A stretch of 51,080 bases of DNA from Rubneribacter badeniensis (GTDB lineage Bacteria; Actinomycetota; Coriobacteriia; Coriobacteriales; Eggerthellaceae): positions 1 to 51,080 of the forward strand of contig NZ_PPEL01000011.1 of NCBI RefSeq assembly GCF_002899695.1, read 5' to 3'. The notes under the pieces were generated by a model. The model saw only the letters and a list, made by a program, of their open reading frames with translations, was not told the origin of the DNA and made no database searches. The position numbers were made by a program, and so were the translations under genes. Below, piece by piece: positions 1 through 8,207 of this stretch (its first letter is position 1; each line of letters opens with the position of its first letter).

Positions 1-125
1 GTACCGGGAGGGGAGGCTGAAGGCGTTCGACGAGGGAGGGCGCAAGGTGTACGATACGATAGCCGGCCGCAGGAGGCGGCTGGGGCTGGCCGCCTAGGCC
101 GTCCGGAAAAACGTCCGCACCCCCC
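1..125 (+). mobile_element. Right end of an IS element (IS3-like), cut by window edge
   Basis: This is the 3' end of an insertion sequence: the last codons of a transposase frame (2-97) followed by a terminal inverted repeat. The 13 bases at 113-125 (GTCCGCACCCCCC) are the exact reverse complement of the 13 bases at 50953-50965, where a second element starts in the same orientation. The two edges therefore carry the same IS type as direct copies. Family placement (IS3/IS150-like) is inferred from the look of the terminal peptide and of the orfA-like start at the right edge. Confidence 0.75.
2..97 (+). CDS. Transposase C-terminus (partial)
   Basis: An open frame runs in from the left edge and stops with TAG at 95-97. 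The visible 31 residues are basic and end in RRRRLGLAA. Arg-rich ends of this kind are common in IS3-family OrfB transposases of coriobacteria. The catalytic DDE residues lie outside the window, so the call rests on the neighbouring terminal inverted repeat and on the matching IS start at 50953. The stop is followed 15 bases later by the IS end. Confidence 0.55.
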   Translation, partial: YREGRLKAFDEGGRKVYDTIAGRRRRLGLAA

Positions 126-195
126 GATGACAAAAATATTCGAAAAAAATTACCATGCTCGGCATCGCGGCCGATGCGTGCCTCGCGGGGGCGCT

Positions 196-573
196 CTAAT
201 TCTCTGCGCGCGCCTCTTCGATCTCCTGCGTGCCCTTGTTCAGCAGCGCAATGCCGCCCACCACGAGCGCGATGCCGCAGGCGGTGGCCCAGCCGAAGGG
301 GTCGCCCCAGGCTACGATGCCGATGGCCGCCGTGCCCACCGTGCCCACGCCGCCCCAGATGCCGTAGGCCAGCCCCAGCGGGACCTTTTTCAGCACGATG
401 GTGAACAGGCTGAACGCCAGCGCGTACGCACAGATGGTGAGGGCGGTGAACAAGGGATCGGAAAACCCGTGCGACACCTTCATCGACGTGGTGCCGCACA
501 ACTCGGCGGCGATCGAGATGCTCAGCAGCAAGAACGGGTTCGCGCGCTCCAGCAGGTCTTTCAGGTTTCCCAT
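196..573 (-). CDS. SMR-family multidrug efflux subunit (second of pair)
   Basis: This is a 125-residue small multidrug resistance protein that probably pairs with the upstream SMR gene as a heterodimeric proton-driven exporter in the cytoplasmic membrane. Four hydrophobic helices are visible. The first holds the membrane-embedded Glu (E24 in AAELCGTTSMK) that matches Glu14 of EmrE, which binds both protons and substrate. The family helix signature PLGLAYGIWGGVG follows. Its extra 10 N-terminal and 15 C-terminal residues relative to its partner are usual for one half of a paired SMR. It starts 3 bp after the partner's stop, so the two are translated as one operon. Transcription comes from the MerR-type promoter at 974-1004. 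The substrate is unknown; cationic dyes or disinfectants are typical for the family. Confidence 0.93.
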   Translation of the reverse strand: MGNLKDLLERANPFLLLSISIAAELCGTTSMKVSHGFSDPLFTALTICAYALAFSLFTIVLKKVPLGLAYGIWGGVGTVGTAAIGIVAWGDPFGWATACGIALVVGGIALLNKGTQEIEEARAEN

Positions 574-576
574 GCC

Positions 577-894
577 TCACACCCCCAGTTTCAGAAGCAC
601 GACGCCCGCGATGATGGCGACGATGCCGAGCGCTTTCTTCGCGTTGAACCCTTCATGCCAAAACGCCGCGCCGATGAGGGCGGTGAGCGCCACGCCCGCG
701 CCTGTCCACACGGCGTACACGAATCCGAGCGGCAGGTCGTTCAAGGTCTGCGCCATCAGGTAGAACGCCACCAAGTACCCGGCGATGATGCCGATGATGG
801 GCTTTTTGTTCTCGAAGCCGTTCGACAGCTTCATCATGGCCTCGGCGAACACCTCCGACGCGATGGCGATGCCGAGCAGCACGTAGGGCGTCAT
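577..894 (-). CDS. SMR-family multidrug efflux subunit (first of pair)
   Basis: This 105-residue SMR protein has standard EmrE length and four transmembrane helices. Glu14 is present (IASEVFAEAMMKLSNGF), as is the conserved PLGFVYAVWTGAG helix. It is the promoter-proximal gene of the two-gene efflux operon and probably dimerises with the product of the next gene, as in EbrAB- or YkkCD-like paired SMRs. Its upstream region holds a MerR-class promoter with a 19-bp spacer. The matching BmrR-like regulator gene is now 1.7 kb away because the AbiE cassette lies in between. Drug specificity cannot be read from the sequence. Confidence 0.94.
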   Translation of the reverse strand: MTPYVLLGIAIASEVFAEAMMKLSNGFENKKPIIGIIAGYLVAFYLMAQTLNDLPLGFVYAVWTGAGVALTALIGAAFWHEGFNAKKALGIVAIIAGVVLLKLGV

Positions 895-901
895 GGGCCT
901 C

Positions 902-1007
902 CTTCCGGCAAACGATGCGGGACGTCTCCGCGCCGTCCGGCCCGGAGGCGTCCCTGGAATGTCGCGAGCAGGTATCCTAAACTATGCCCCAAGGGTAGAG
1001 TCAATGG
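902..1007. repeat. 106-bp direct repeat, copy 1 (SMR/merR promoter region)
   Basis: Positions 902-1007 match 2454-2559 in the same orientation with only three differences (907, 925 and 1005 in this copy). The repeat holds the whole divergent promoter/operator region between the efflux genes and merR. The AbiE pair lies exactly between the copies, so the repeat marks the borders of an insertion or duplication. Confidence 0.95.
974..1004 (-). promoter_or_regulatory. MerR-type promoter/operator for the SMR operon
   Basis: Read on the minus strand: -35 TTGACT (rc of 999-1004), a 19-bp spacer and -10 TAGGAT (rc of 974-979). The over-long 19-bp spacer with an imperfect dyad (CTACCC / GGGGCATAG) is the hallmark of promoters that MerR-family activators untwist. 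It points into the SMR pair. Confidence 0.85.
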
Positions 1008-1036
1008 CAAGCTTCTGATGATCTGCGTTTCCCAAT

Positions 1037-1074
1037 ATGTCAAAAGTAGTACAAATACGCTATACTTTTGACAT
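1037..1074 (+). promoter_or_regulatory. AbiE operator and near-leaderless promoter
   Basis: A perfect 12-bp inverted repeat (ATGTCAAAAGTA at 1037-1048, TACTTTTGACAT at 1063-1074) brackets a -10-like TATACT at 1061-1066 and runs into the ATG at 1073. Only six bases separate the -10 box from the start codon, so the mRNA should begin at or next to the ATG. AbiEi antitoxins are known to autorepress by binding inverted repeats, and this dyad is the obvious candidate site. Confidence 0.7.
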
Positions 1075-1600
1075 GGCAAAGATCGATGACATATACGATG
1101 CGGTGGATGATTTCGGGCTGATCACCTCCACCGAAGCAAGGGAGATCGGCGTATCGAATGCGGAATTGGTCCAGCTTGCTCGAAGGGGGAAGCTCCGGCG
1201 CGTCGCACGGGGCGTCTACCGGATGCCCGTTTGGCCCTATCAGGAAGCTGCCCCTTACGCGATCGCCGTGAAGTCCGTCGGCGCGGACGCGTATCTTTAT
1301 GGGGAATCGGTCGTGGCCCTTCTAAGGCTTGCCCCTATCGACCCCGCGCGCATGTGGATTGCGTCCTCCGGCAGGGTGAGGAGGCGCCTCGGCGAGGGCA
1401 CGCTTGTGATGGAGCGCCAACCGAAGACGCAGATCGCGCATTACGAAGGGGTGCCGTCCCAGCCTGTGGCGGATGCCATCAGAGCTGCTGCCGAGACGAT
1501 GGGGGCGTCTCGGGCTCGACAGGCGGTCGAGGAGGCTTCGCGCTTAGGGTACTTGACGCCAAGCGAGCGGGATAGACTTGTGGAGGAGCTTGGGGCATGA
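1073..1600 (+). CDS. AbiEi-type antitoxin / autorepressor (type IV TA)
   Basis: This 175-residue protein has an N-terminal winged-helix region (about residues 1-55, with the AbiEi-like GLITSTEAREIGVSNAELVQLARRG split over two helices, then RVARGVYRMP). A C-terminal antitoxin domain follows. In the AbiE family this protein represses its own operon and neutralises the nucleotidyltransferase toxin without direct binding. The start at 1073 gives the family-typical N-terminus; an upstream in-frame ATG at 1037 lies inside the operator. No Shine-Dalgarno sequence is visible, in line with a leaderless transcript. The stop overlaps the toxin ATG by 4 bp (ATGA). The pair sits between 106-bp direct repeats, which suggests recent acquisition. 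Confidence 0.85.
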   Translation: MAKIDDIYDAVDDFGLITSTEAREIGVSNAELVQLARRGKLRRVARGVYRMPVWPYQEAAPYAIAVKSVGADAYLYGESVVALLRLAPIDPARMWIASSGRVRRRLGEGTLVMERQPKTQIAHYEGVPSQPVADAIRAAAETMGASRARQAVEEASRLGYLTPSERDRLVEELGA

Positions 1601-2424
1601 CGAAAAGGCCGAGCAGCATGCGGCATCTGGACAATGCCATCCGGAGGGCGAGCGACGGATCGCCCGAGGGGTATGTGAGGACGCGCACCCTCGTGGCGAA
1701 CGCCGTCGTGGCGCAGATGCTTCCTGATGGCGTGGTGAAAGGGGGTAGCGCCCTCAAGATGCGCTTCGGCAACGCGGCGACCAGGTTCACCACCGATCTG
1801 GACACCGCTACGGCAACCGATCCGGAAATCTACGCCCAAAAGCTCGCGGAAGCGCTCGCGCAAGGCTGGGAAGGGTTCACCGGGCGCATCGTTGCGCGTG
1901 AGCCGGCGCAACCCCAAGGGGTTCCGCAGGAATACGTGATGCGGCCCTTTGACGTGAAGCTGTCGTACAACGGCAAGCCTTGGTGCACGGTGCCCTTGGA
2001 GGTCGGACACAACGAGATAGGCGATGCCGAGGCTATCGACTGGGTCGAGCTGGAGGATGCCGCCGAAACGCTTGCGGAGATGGGTTTTCCCGCACCCGGC
2101 AAGGTGCCGCTCATGCCCCTTTCCCATCAAATCGCCCAGAAGATCCATGCCGTCACAGGAGGCGGTGATCGCGCCCGCGACCTGGTGGATTTGCAGCTTA
2201 TCGCGGCTAATGCGCACGTGGACTTGGCCGAAGTCCGAAGAACGTGCGTAAGGCTGTTCGCCTACCGCAAGGCGCAGACGTGGCCTCCAGCTGTTGCGAA
2301 GGGCGAAGGTTGGGAGGCGTTGTACGCGGCGCAGGCGGCGGGTCTTCCCGTCGAGCCGAGCGTAGACGACGCAGTGGTTTGGGCAAACGGCTTTGTTGGA
2401 AGAATAGAGAACGCAGGGCGCTAG
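1597..2424 (+). CDS. AbiEii/AbiGii-type nucleotidyltransferase toxin
   Basis: This 275-residue protein is the toxin half of a type IV toxin-antitoxin and phage abortive-infection module. The nucleotidyltransferase fold is shown by KGGSALKMRFG (residues 48-58) followed by TTDLD (65-69), which matches the family GGT/S...R...TxDxD motif with two metal-binding aspartates. A later RARDLVDLQLI fits the conserved C-terminal motif of this DUF1814-type family. Related toxins modify tRNA ends or bind GTP and block growth. It is translationally coupled to the antitoxin by an ATGA overlap. The copy looks intact, with both aspartates present. Confidence 0.88.
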   Translation: MTKRPSSMRHLDNAIRRASDGSPEGYVRTRTLVANAVVAQMLPDGVVKGGSALKMRFGNAATRFTTDLDTATATDPEIYAQKLAEALAQGWEGFTGRIVAREPAQPQGVPQEYVMRPFDVKLSYNGKPWCTVPLEVGHNEIGDAEAIDWVELEDAAETLAEMGFPAPGKVPLMPLSHQIAQKIHAVTGGGDRARDLVDLQLIAANAHVDLAEVRRTCVRLFAYRKAQTWPPAVAKGEGWEALYAAQAAGLPVEPSVDDAVVWANGFVGRIENAGR

Positions 2425-2453
2425 ACCTTTCGCTTCCGTTTTCGTGTCGGCAT

Positions 2454-2559
2454 CTTCCAGCAAACGATGCGGGACGCCTCCGCGCCGTCCGGCCCGGAGG
2501 CGTCCCTGGAATGTCGCGAGCAGGTATCCTAAACTATGCCCCAAGGGTAGAGTCAACGG
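2454..2559. repeat. 106-bp direct repeat, copy 2
   Basis: This is the second copy of the 902-1007 repeat (103 of 106 positions identical). It includes a full copy of the MerR-type promoter on the minus strand: TTGACT as rc of 2551-2556 and TAGGAT as rc of 2526-2531, with the same 19-bp spacing. Here the promoter points back into the AbiE genes, antisense to them, instead of into the efflux operon. Confidence 0.95.
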
Positions 2560-2576
2560 TGGATCGGGGGAGGGCC

Positions 2577-3377
2577 ATGCGAAACGACCTGCTGTCCATC
2601 GGCGAAGTGGCGAATCTCAAAGGCGTGAGCGTGAAGGCGCTGCGTTATTACGAGCGCGTGGGCGTGCTGCGCCCCGCCTACGTGAACCCCGAGACGGGGT
2701 ACCGCTATTACACGATGCGCCAGATGGGCGAGCTGGATGTTATCGTGTCGTGCGTGCAGCTGGGCGTTCCCTTGCGCGAACTGTCCGGTTACGTGTCGGA
2801 TCAGGGCGTCATGGACGTGTCGGCGCTGCTCGATCGGGCGCGCGACTTGGCTGCGAAGAAGCTGCGCGAAACCGAGGCCATCCTCATGACGTTGGACGAG
2901 TACCGAGAAGGATCCGCAGCCCAAAACGCATGCAGGTTGCTCCCTGCGCCGTATGAGAGGATCCTTGGCGCGCGGACGTTCCTTTCGTCCCCGTGGTCGG
3001 AGGACGGCTTCGACGCGAGACGCTATGCGAAAGCTGCGACCGGGCTGTACGTTCGGGCGAGGGAAGTCGGGCTCGTGCCGTTGTTCCTGCAGGGGATGAT
3101 GTGGCGCGCGGACGGCCAGACGGGGGAGCGCTCGTGGCAGGTGGTGCTCGAGGCGCGCCCGCTTCCCGGCGAGGCGAGCCGCGTTCCGCTTGTCGAACTG
3201 CCCGATGGCCGCGTGTATGCGGGGCATCGCATCGAAGGGGAGACGCTTGAGCAATGCTTCCGCGCCGCGTTCGACGAGGCGCGGAAGCCTGTTGGGGACG
3301 AAGTGCTGCTGGCGTTCGAGGTGTGGGATGCGGAACTGCGCTTCGGGCGCACGACCCTCGAAGTGCTGCGCGGATAG
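2577..3377 (+). CDS. MerR-family regulator with GyrI-like effector domain (BmrR-like)
   Basis: This 266-residue protein starts with a MerR helix-turn-helix (LLSIGEVANLKGVSVKALRYY split across residues 5-26, then the wing ETGYRYYTMRQMGELD). A dimerisation coiled coil follows at about 80-110, then a C-terminal domain of about 150 residues that resembles the GyrI/BmrR multidrug-binding domain. The ATG at 2577 follows a GGGGAGGG ribosome site; longer in-frame starts reach into the repeat and are not needed. The likely role is to bind the 19-bp-spacer promoters at both repeat copies and activate the SMR efflux operon when a lipophilic cation is present. The neighbouring MFS exporter, downstream and convergent, may belong to the same resistance block. 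Confidence 0.88.
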   Translation: MRNDLLSIGEVANLKGVSVKALRYYERVGVLRPAYVNPETGYRYYTMRQMGELDVIVSCVQLGVPLRELSGYVSDQGVMDVSALLDRARDLAAKKLRETEAILMTLDEYREGSAAQNACRLLPAPYERILGARTFLSSPWSEDGFDARRYAKAATGLYVRAREVGLVPLFLQGMMWRADGQTGERSWQVVLEARPLPGEASRVPLVELPDGRVYAGHRIEGETLEQCFRAAFDEARKPVGDEVLLAFEVWDAELRFGRTTLEVLRG

Positions 3378-3388
3378 CCTCGCGGACG

Positions 3389-4654
3389 TCAGCGCAGGTC
3401 GAGGACCGTCGCGCCGACGCTTCCGGCCTCGTCGTCCTTGATGCCCGCAAGCGGCACGCGCGAGCGCAGAAGCGCGATCCAGCCGAGGATGCCGACGCCC
3501 ATCGACGCCACGATGATGATGCCGATGCCCGTCACGAAGTTCGGCCACGGCAGCACCGCGACGAGCATGCCCACGCAGCCGATGGCCGTGTGGGCGAAGT
3601 TGATGAGTGACGAGGCCGCTCCCGTGTCGCCCTCTTGCTGGGACAGCAAGATGTTCGTGCTGTAGGGGCGCACGGCCGCTTCGGCGAGGGCGAACGCGAG
3701 AAACGTCAGGCAGAAGAGCACGGGCGACAGCTCGCCTACGGCCAGCATGGCCAGGCCGGACGCAAGCCCGACGCCGAGAAGGATGCCCGTGAAGCGCCGC
3801 GCCGACACGAATCGCGAGGCCGCAAGCCACGCGAACGGCCCGAGCACCGTCAGCAGCGCTGCGACGGCGAAGTACAGACTGTACTCCAGCTCGGAAAGCC
3901 CGAAAAACGTGATGTAGACATACGATCCCACGGCGATGTAGGCCATGAACGGCAGGTTGTACAACCCCACGATGCCGAGGAACGCCGAGAACCCCTTGTT
4001 GCGCGCGACCACGCCGAGCTGCTTCAGACTGCCCGTCACCGAACCTTCGTAGCGCTCGTCGGCGGGCAGCGTTTCGTCGAACAGCAGGGCCAGCGCGCTG
4101 CAGACCGCGCCGATGCCGGCGAGCACCCAAAACGTCATGCGCCAGTCGGCCACCTGCAAAACGAGCGCGCCCACCACCGGCGCCAGCACCGGCCCCACCA
4201 CGAACATCACTTGCACGAGCGACAGCAGCGTCTCGCGCCGCTCGGGCACGACGGCGTCCTTCACCACCGCGGTGGACACCGCGCTCACCGCGCCCGCGCC
4301 CAGCGCTTGAAGCACGCGCATCGCGATGAGCATGCCGATGGAGGTCGAGAGCGCGCATGCGGCGCTGGCCAGCGCGTAGGCGAGGATGCCCGCCACGAGC
4401 ACCGGTTTGCGCCCGTAGCGGTCGCTCACAGGACCGAAAATCAGCAGCCCCACGGCGAAGAACAGGAAGTATCCCACGAGCGTGAGGTTCACCATGGCCT
4501 CGGACGTGCCGAAGAACTCGGTCATGTGCGGGACGGCCGGCGTGTACATGTCGAGCGAGAGGGGCGTGACAAGCGCTCCTACGACGAGCAGCACGACAAG
4601 CCCGAACGGCCCCAGGCGTCGTTGCGGGCGCGCAAGCCAAGAATGCAGAGCCAT
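3389..4654 (-). CDS. Bcr/CflA-type MFS drug exporter
   Basis: This 421-residue major facilitator protein has about 12 hydrophobic helices. The DMYTPAVPHM stretch after helix 1 and the loop motif GPVSDRYGRKP (MFS motif A, after helix 2) are typical of the Bcr/CflA drug:H+ antiporter subfamily. The start at 4654 is chosen because AAGGAG lies 10 bp upstream and no hydrophobic content precedes it, although the frame is open further upstream. The gene is convergent with merR, with 11 bp between stops. The exported compound is not predictable; members move bicyclomycin, chloramphenicol, sulfonamides or cysteine. Confidence 0.9.
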   Translation of the reverse strand: MALHSWLARPQRRLGPFGLVVLLVVGALVTPLSLDMYTPAVPHMTEFFGTSEAMVNLTLVGYFLFFAVGLLIFGPVSDRYGRKPVLVAGILAYALASAACALSTSIGMLIAMRVLQALGAGAVSAVSTAVVKDAVVPERRETLLSLVQVMFVVGPVLAPVVGALVLQVADWRMTFWVLAGIGAVCSALALLFDETLPADERYEGSVTGSLKQLGVVARNKGFSAFLGIVGLYNLPFMAYIAVGSYVYITFFGLSELEYSLYFAVAALLTVLGPFAWLAASRFVSARRFTGILLGVGLASGLAMLAVGELSPVLFCLTFLAFALAEAAVRPYSTNILLSQQEGDTGAASSLINFAHTAIGCVGMLVAVLPWPNFVTGIGIIIVASMGVGILGWIALLRSRVPLAGIKDDEAGSVGATVLDLR

Positions 4655-5355
4655 ATTCCAATCTCCTTGGGAACCAAGATGCCGCGTCATGCGCGGATGG
4701 CTGCATAGTGTAGTGGAGCCATTCTCAAAGTGGTGAAGATGCTGTGGTTTATCGCCGAGCGGGCGACGAGGTGTCGGAAGCCTTTCGCCTCTTTGCGCTC
4801 GCTTGCGAAGGGCTGATCGCAGCCTCGTTCTCGGCGCTTTTCGCCAGGTCGCGTTGCGAAGGGACGCTTCTTGGGGAAGCGCTCTCTTGGCGAGGCGTTT
4901 TCCGCACGAGGCCGAGACGGAGCGGGCGTACGCCCTCGGTTTTCGAGTGCGGAAAGGGCCTTTCGCCTCGCCGTCGCAAGGCTTGGGGCCTTGGCTCGGC
5001 GGTGATGATCGCGAAGGGAGCGCTGAGTGCAAGAGAGGCGGTGCGCTCCGGAGGTCGAAGAGCTTCGCTTGCGACGCGACTGCGATGGTGCGCCCCGCTG
5101 TATTTTGCGCTCAGCCGAGACGCGACGCAAAGCGAACGTCGAACGGCTGGGTTGTGCGTCGCGACCCCCTTTCCGCGCTCGCGCTCTGTCGTTTCGCGGA
5201 TGCGGAAGGCGCTTCGGCCTCTCCTTTCTGTCGCTTTCGTCGAAAAAGCGACACTTCGCCGGAAACGCTCGTGCGCTTTAGCCTATTGGAGTACAATGAG
5301 CGAACGCGTCACATAGGAAACCGCACGTCAGGGGCCAGCGAGAAGGGACGGATCA
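4655..5355. other. 700-bp gap without a convincing gene
   Basis: Frames are open on both strands here, but the translations are Arg/Ala/Ser-rich and have no recognisable domain. The sequence is dense in short inverted words such as GCGAAG and CTTCGC. A perfect 9-bp stem with a 7-nt loop lies at 5229-5253 (TGTCGCTTT / AAAGCGACA). A -10-like TACAAT at 5292-5297 may serve ilvE. Confidence 0.5.
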
Positions 5356-6288
5356 ATGGCAGACATCACGGAAGTCGACTACATCTGGAAAAACGGCGAA
5401 CTCATCCCGTGGGCAGAGGCCACCACGCATGTGTTGTCCCACTCGCTGCATTACGGTTCCGGCGTCTTCGAGGGCATTCGCTGCTATCAGAACCCAACGA
5501 CGAAGAAAAGCTACGTCTTCCGCTTGCGCGATCACATGGAGCGCCTTCATCGCAGCTGCAAGATCGCCTGCATCGATCTGCCTTACACGGTGGACGAGCT
5601 GTGCGACGCCACGGTGGAGGTCATCCGCGCGAACAAGCTGCCGTCGTGCTACATTCGTCCCATCGTGTACCGCGGTTACGGCGTGATGGGCGTCGACCCC
5701 ACGGGCGCGCCGACGGACGTGGCCATCGCCGTGTGGCCGTGGGACTCGTATCTGGGGGCCGATGCGCTTGAGAGGGGCGTGTCCGTGGGCGTGTCATCGT
5801 GGCGCCAGCGCACGAACAACTCCATTCCTCCCGCGGTGAAGGCCACGGCGTCGTATATGAACTCCATCTTGGCGAAGCTCGAGGCCAAGGAGCACGGCTA
5901 TGCCGAGGCCATCATGCTCAACGAGCAGGGCCTTGTGTGCGAGGGCACCGGGGAGAACCTGTTCGTCGTGCGCGACGGCGTGCTGTCCACGCCGCCTTTG
6001 TCCGACGGCCTTTTGGAGGGCATCACGCGCGACACGGTGCTGTGCCTGGCCGACGATCTGGAGATTCCCGCGATCGAGGAGAGCTTGACGCGCGCCGACC
6101 TCTACATCGCCGACGAGGTGTTCATGACCGGCTCGGCTGCCGAGCTCACGCCCATCGGCAGCGTGGACGGCCGCGAGATCGGCAAACCCGGCGAGGTCAC
6201 CCGCGCGCTGCAAGAGCGCTTCTTCGACGTGGCGTACGGCAACATCGAAGAGTACGCGGAATGGCTGACTGAAGTTCCGACGGCGTAA
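5356..6288 (+). CDS. ilvE: Branched-chain amino acid aminotransferase
   Basis: This 310-residue fold-type IV PLP aminotransferase is close to the usual IlvE length. It interconverts leucine, isoleucine and valine with their 2-oxo acids, using 2-oxoglutarate/glutamate. Visible landmarks are HSLHYGSGVFEGIR (29-42), the arginine-bearing YIRPIVYRGYG (99-109), the PLP lysine K162 in AVKATASYMNS, and the C-terminal DEVFMTGSAAELTPI with the phosphate-binding TGSAAE loop. The ATG at 5356 is preceded by GAAGGGACGG. It is followed after 326 bp by cimA on the same strand, which places both in isoleucine/branched-chain synthesis. Confidence 0.95.
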   Translation: MADITEVDYIWKNGELIPWAEATTHVLSHSLHYGSGVFEGIRCYQNPTTKKSYVFRLRDHMERLHRSCKIACIDLPYTVDELCDATVEVIRANKLPSCYIRPIVYRGYGVMGVDPTGAPTDVAIAVWPWDSYLGADALERGVSVGVSSWRQRTNNSIPPAVKATASYMNSILAKLEAKEHGYAEAIMLNEQGLVCEGTGENLFVVRDGVLSTPPLSDGLLEGITRDTVLCLADDLEIPAIEESLTRADLYIADEVFMTGSAAELTPIGSVDGREIGKPGEVTRALQERFFDVAYGNIEEYAEWLTEVPTA

Positions 6289-6614
6289 CAGCCGTCGGAA
6301 CCCGCCGACGCTCGGAGATTCCGTCGTTCTGTCGAACGACGGAGCCCGCCGACGCTGCGGGGCGCCGAGGCACGCCGCCTTCGCGCGATCCCGCAGGCTC
6401 GCGTACCGAAGTACGCGTCGCCTGCGCGATCCCACGAATTCGACGCACCTCGGCGCCCCTCGCTGACACACTGCGCCAACCTGCGCGGTTGTTTTCGCGC
6501 TCCGCGCGAATCGGCGTCGGCCTGGGAGTTTGCGTTCGCGCCTTCGGCGCGAATCGTCTGCCCGGAGCGTTTCCGCTCGCGTCACGCCTCTTCCACCGAA
6601 GCAAAGGAGCATTC
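6289..6614. other. Structured intergenic region upstream of cimA
   Basis: No gene is seen. A 9-bp stem with a TGTC loop lies at 6321-6342 (CCGTCGTTC / GAACGACGG). A near-direct repeat of CCCGCCGACGCT occurs at about 6301 and 6345. A second hairpin pairs GCAGGC with GCCTGC and CGCGTAC with GTACGCG around a CGAA loop at about 6393-6431. No T-tract follows these hairpins. I could not match them to a T-box or other known leader. Confidence 0.5.
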
Positions 6615-8207
6615 GTGGATCGCATCCTCACCTACGACAGCACGTTGCGCGACGGAGAGCAGTGCGAGGGCATCACGCTGTCGCTTGAGGACAAGCTGCG
6701 CATCGTCGAGCGACTCGATGCGTTCGGCATCGACTTCATCGAGGGCGGCTTTCCCGCGTCGAACCCGAAGGACATCGCGTTTTTCCAGCGCGTGCAGGCC
6801 ATGCCGCTTCGGCATGCGCGCATCGCGGCGTTCGGCTCCACGTGCAAGAAGGGCGTGGCGGCCGAGGAGGACCAGGGCCTTGCGGATCTCGTCGCCAGCG
6901 GGGCGCCGGTGGCCACCATCGTGGGAAAGACGTGGGACGCGCAGGTCACGCGCGCGCTTCTCACCACGCTCGACGAGAACCTGCGCATGATCCGCGACTC
7001 GGTGTCCTTTCTCAAACGCCAAGGGCTGACGGTGGTGTTCGACGCCGAGCACTTCTTCGACGGCTACAAGGCCAACCCCGACTACGCGCTTTCCTGCGTG
7101 CGCGCGGCCAGCGAAGCCGGTGCCGACTCCATCGACTTGTGCGAGACGAACGGCGGCGCGCTGCCGTTCGAGGTGGGCGAGATCGCAGCCGCCGTGGCCG
7201 CCGCGCTGCCGGGTCAGCAGCTGGGCATCCACTGCCACAACGATTCGGGGTGCGCCGTGGCGAACACGCTGGCGGCCGTGCGCGCCGGGGTGACCCAGGT
7301 GCAGGGCACGGTGAACGGTTTCGGCGAGCGCGTGGGCAACACCGACCTGCTCACCGTCATCGCCGACCTCGAATTGAAGATGGGGCGCGTCACCGTCGGG
7401 CCTGAGAACCTGCGCGAGCTGACGAGCGTGTCCCAGTTCGTAGCAGAGGCGTGCAACGTGTCGGTGCCGGCGCACCATCCGTACACGGGCGCGTCGGCGT
7501 TCGCCCACAAGGGCGGCTTGCACGCTAGCGCCATCGCGCGCTTCCCCGAGGCGTACGAGCACACGCCCCCGGAAAGCGTGGGCAACACGCAGCGCATGCT
7601 GGTGAGCGAACTGGCCGGCAAGGCGTCGCTTGTGGCGAAGGCGCGCGGCCTCGGCGTCGATTTGAGCGCGCACGCCGAGAAGGTTCAGGCCATCCTCGAT
7701 AACATCAAGGAGCGCGAAGCGGCCGGATACTCCTACGAGACGGCAGACGGCTCGCTCGCGCTGCTGCTCAAGCGCCACCTGGGCGCGTATCGGCCGCACT
7801 TCACGCTGGAGAGCTTCCGCGTCATCGTGGACGACCGCGAGGACACCGGCGCGCTTGCGAAGGACGCCATGAGCGAGGCCACCATCAAGATCCACGTGGG
7901 CGGCGAGCGCTTCGTGGCGACAGGGGAGGGCGCGGGCCCCGTCGGCGCGCTCGACACCGCGCTGCGCATGGCCATCGGCGCGTTCTATCCCCAGGTGGCC
8001 GACATGGAGTTGGTGGACTACAAGGTGCGCATCCTCGACGAGAACGTGGGCACCGACGCCATCACGCGCGTCGTCATCACCACGCGCGACGGCCGCGACA
8101 GCTGGGGCACCGTGGGCGTGTCCGAGAACATCATCGAGGCGTCGTGGAACGCGCTGGTGGATTCCATCGAGTACGGGCTTATGAGGATCGAGGAGGGGTG
8201 CCGATGA
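6615..8207 (+). CDS. cimA: (R)-citramalate synthase
   Basis: This 530-residue HMGL/LeuA-family enzyme condenses pyruvate and acetyl-CoA to citramalate, the first step of the threonine-independent isoleucine route. The start is GTG at 6615, with AAAGGAGC just upstream. The N-terminal TIM barrel opens with ILTYDSTLRDGEQCEG, carries the metal-binding HCHNDSG, and has FIEGGFPASNPKD, which fits CimA better than LeuA. The C-terminal part (after about residue 390) is a LeuA-type allosteric/dimerisation domain. Isopropylmalate synthase is the main alternative. The small TrpR-like gene downstream overlaps its stop codon. Confidence 0.88.
   Translation: MDRILTYDSTLRDGEQCEGITLSLEDKLRIVERLDAFGIDFIEGGFPASNPKDIAFFQRVQAMPLRHARIAAFGSTCKKGVAAEEDQGLADLVASGAPVATIVGKTWDAQVTRALLTTLDENLRMIRDSVSFLKRQGLTVVFDAEHFFDGYKANPDYALSCVRAASEAGADSIDLCETNGGALPFEVGEIAAAVAAALPGQQLGIHCHNDSGCAVANTLAAVRAGVTQVQGTVNGFGERVGNTDLLTVIADLELKMGRVTVGPENLRELTSVSQFVAEACNVSVPAHHPYTGASAFAHKGGLHASAIARFPEAYEHTPPESVGNTQRMLVSELAGKASLVAKARGLGVDLSAHAEKVQAILDNIKEREAAGYSYETADGSLALLLKRHLGAYRPHFTLESFRVIVDDREDTGALAKDAMSEATIKIHVGGERFVATGEGAGPVGALDTALRMAIGAFYPQVADMELVDYKVRILDENVGTDAITRVVITTRDGRDSWGTVGVSENIIEASWNALVDSIEYGLMRIEEGCR

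Noticed and set aside
2553-4706. 717-codon minus-strand frame over merR and the MFS gene
   Set aside because: Different frame from the real MFS gene, Arg/Ala/His-rich, no domain.
4744-5316. 190-codon plus-strand frame in the gap before ilvE
   Set aside because: No ribosome site or domain; composition follows the repeated GCGAAG/CTTCGC words.
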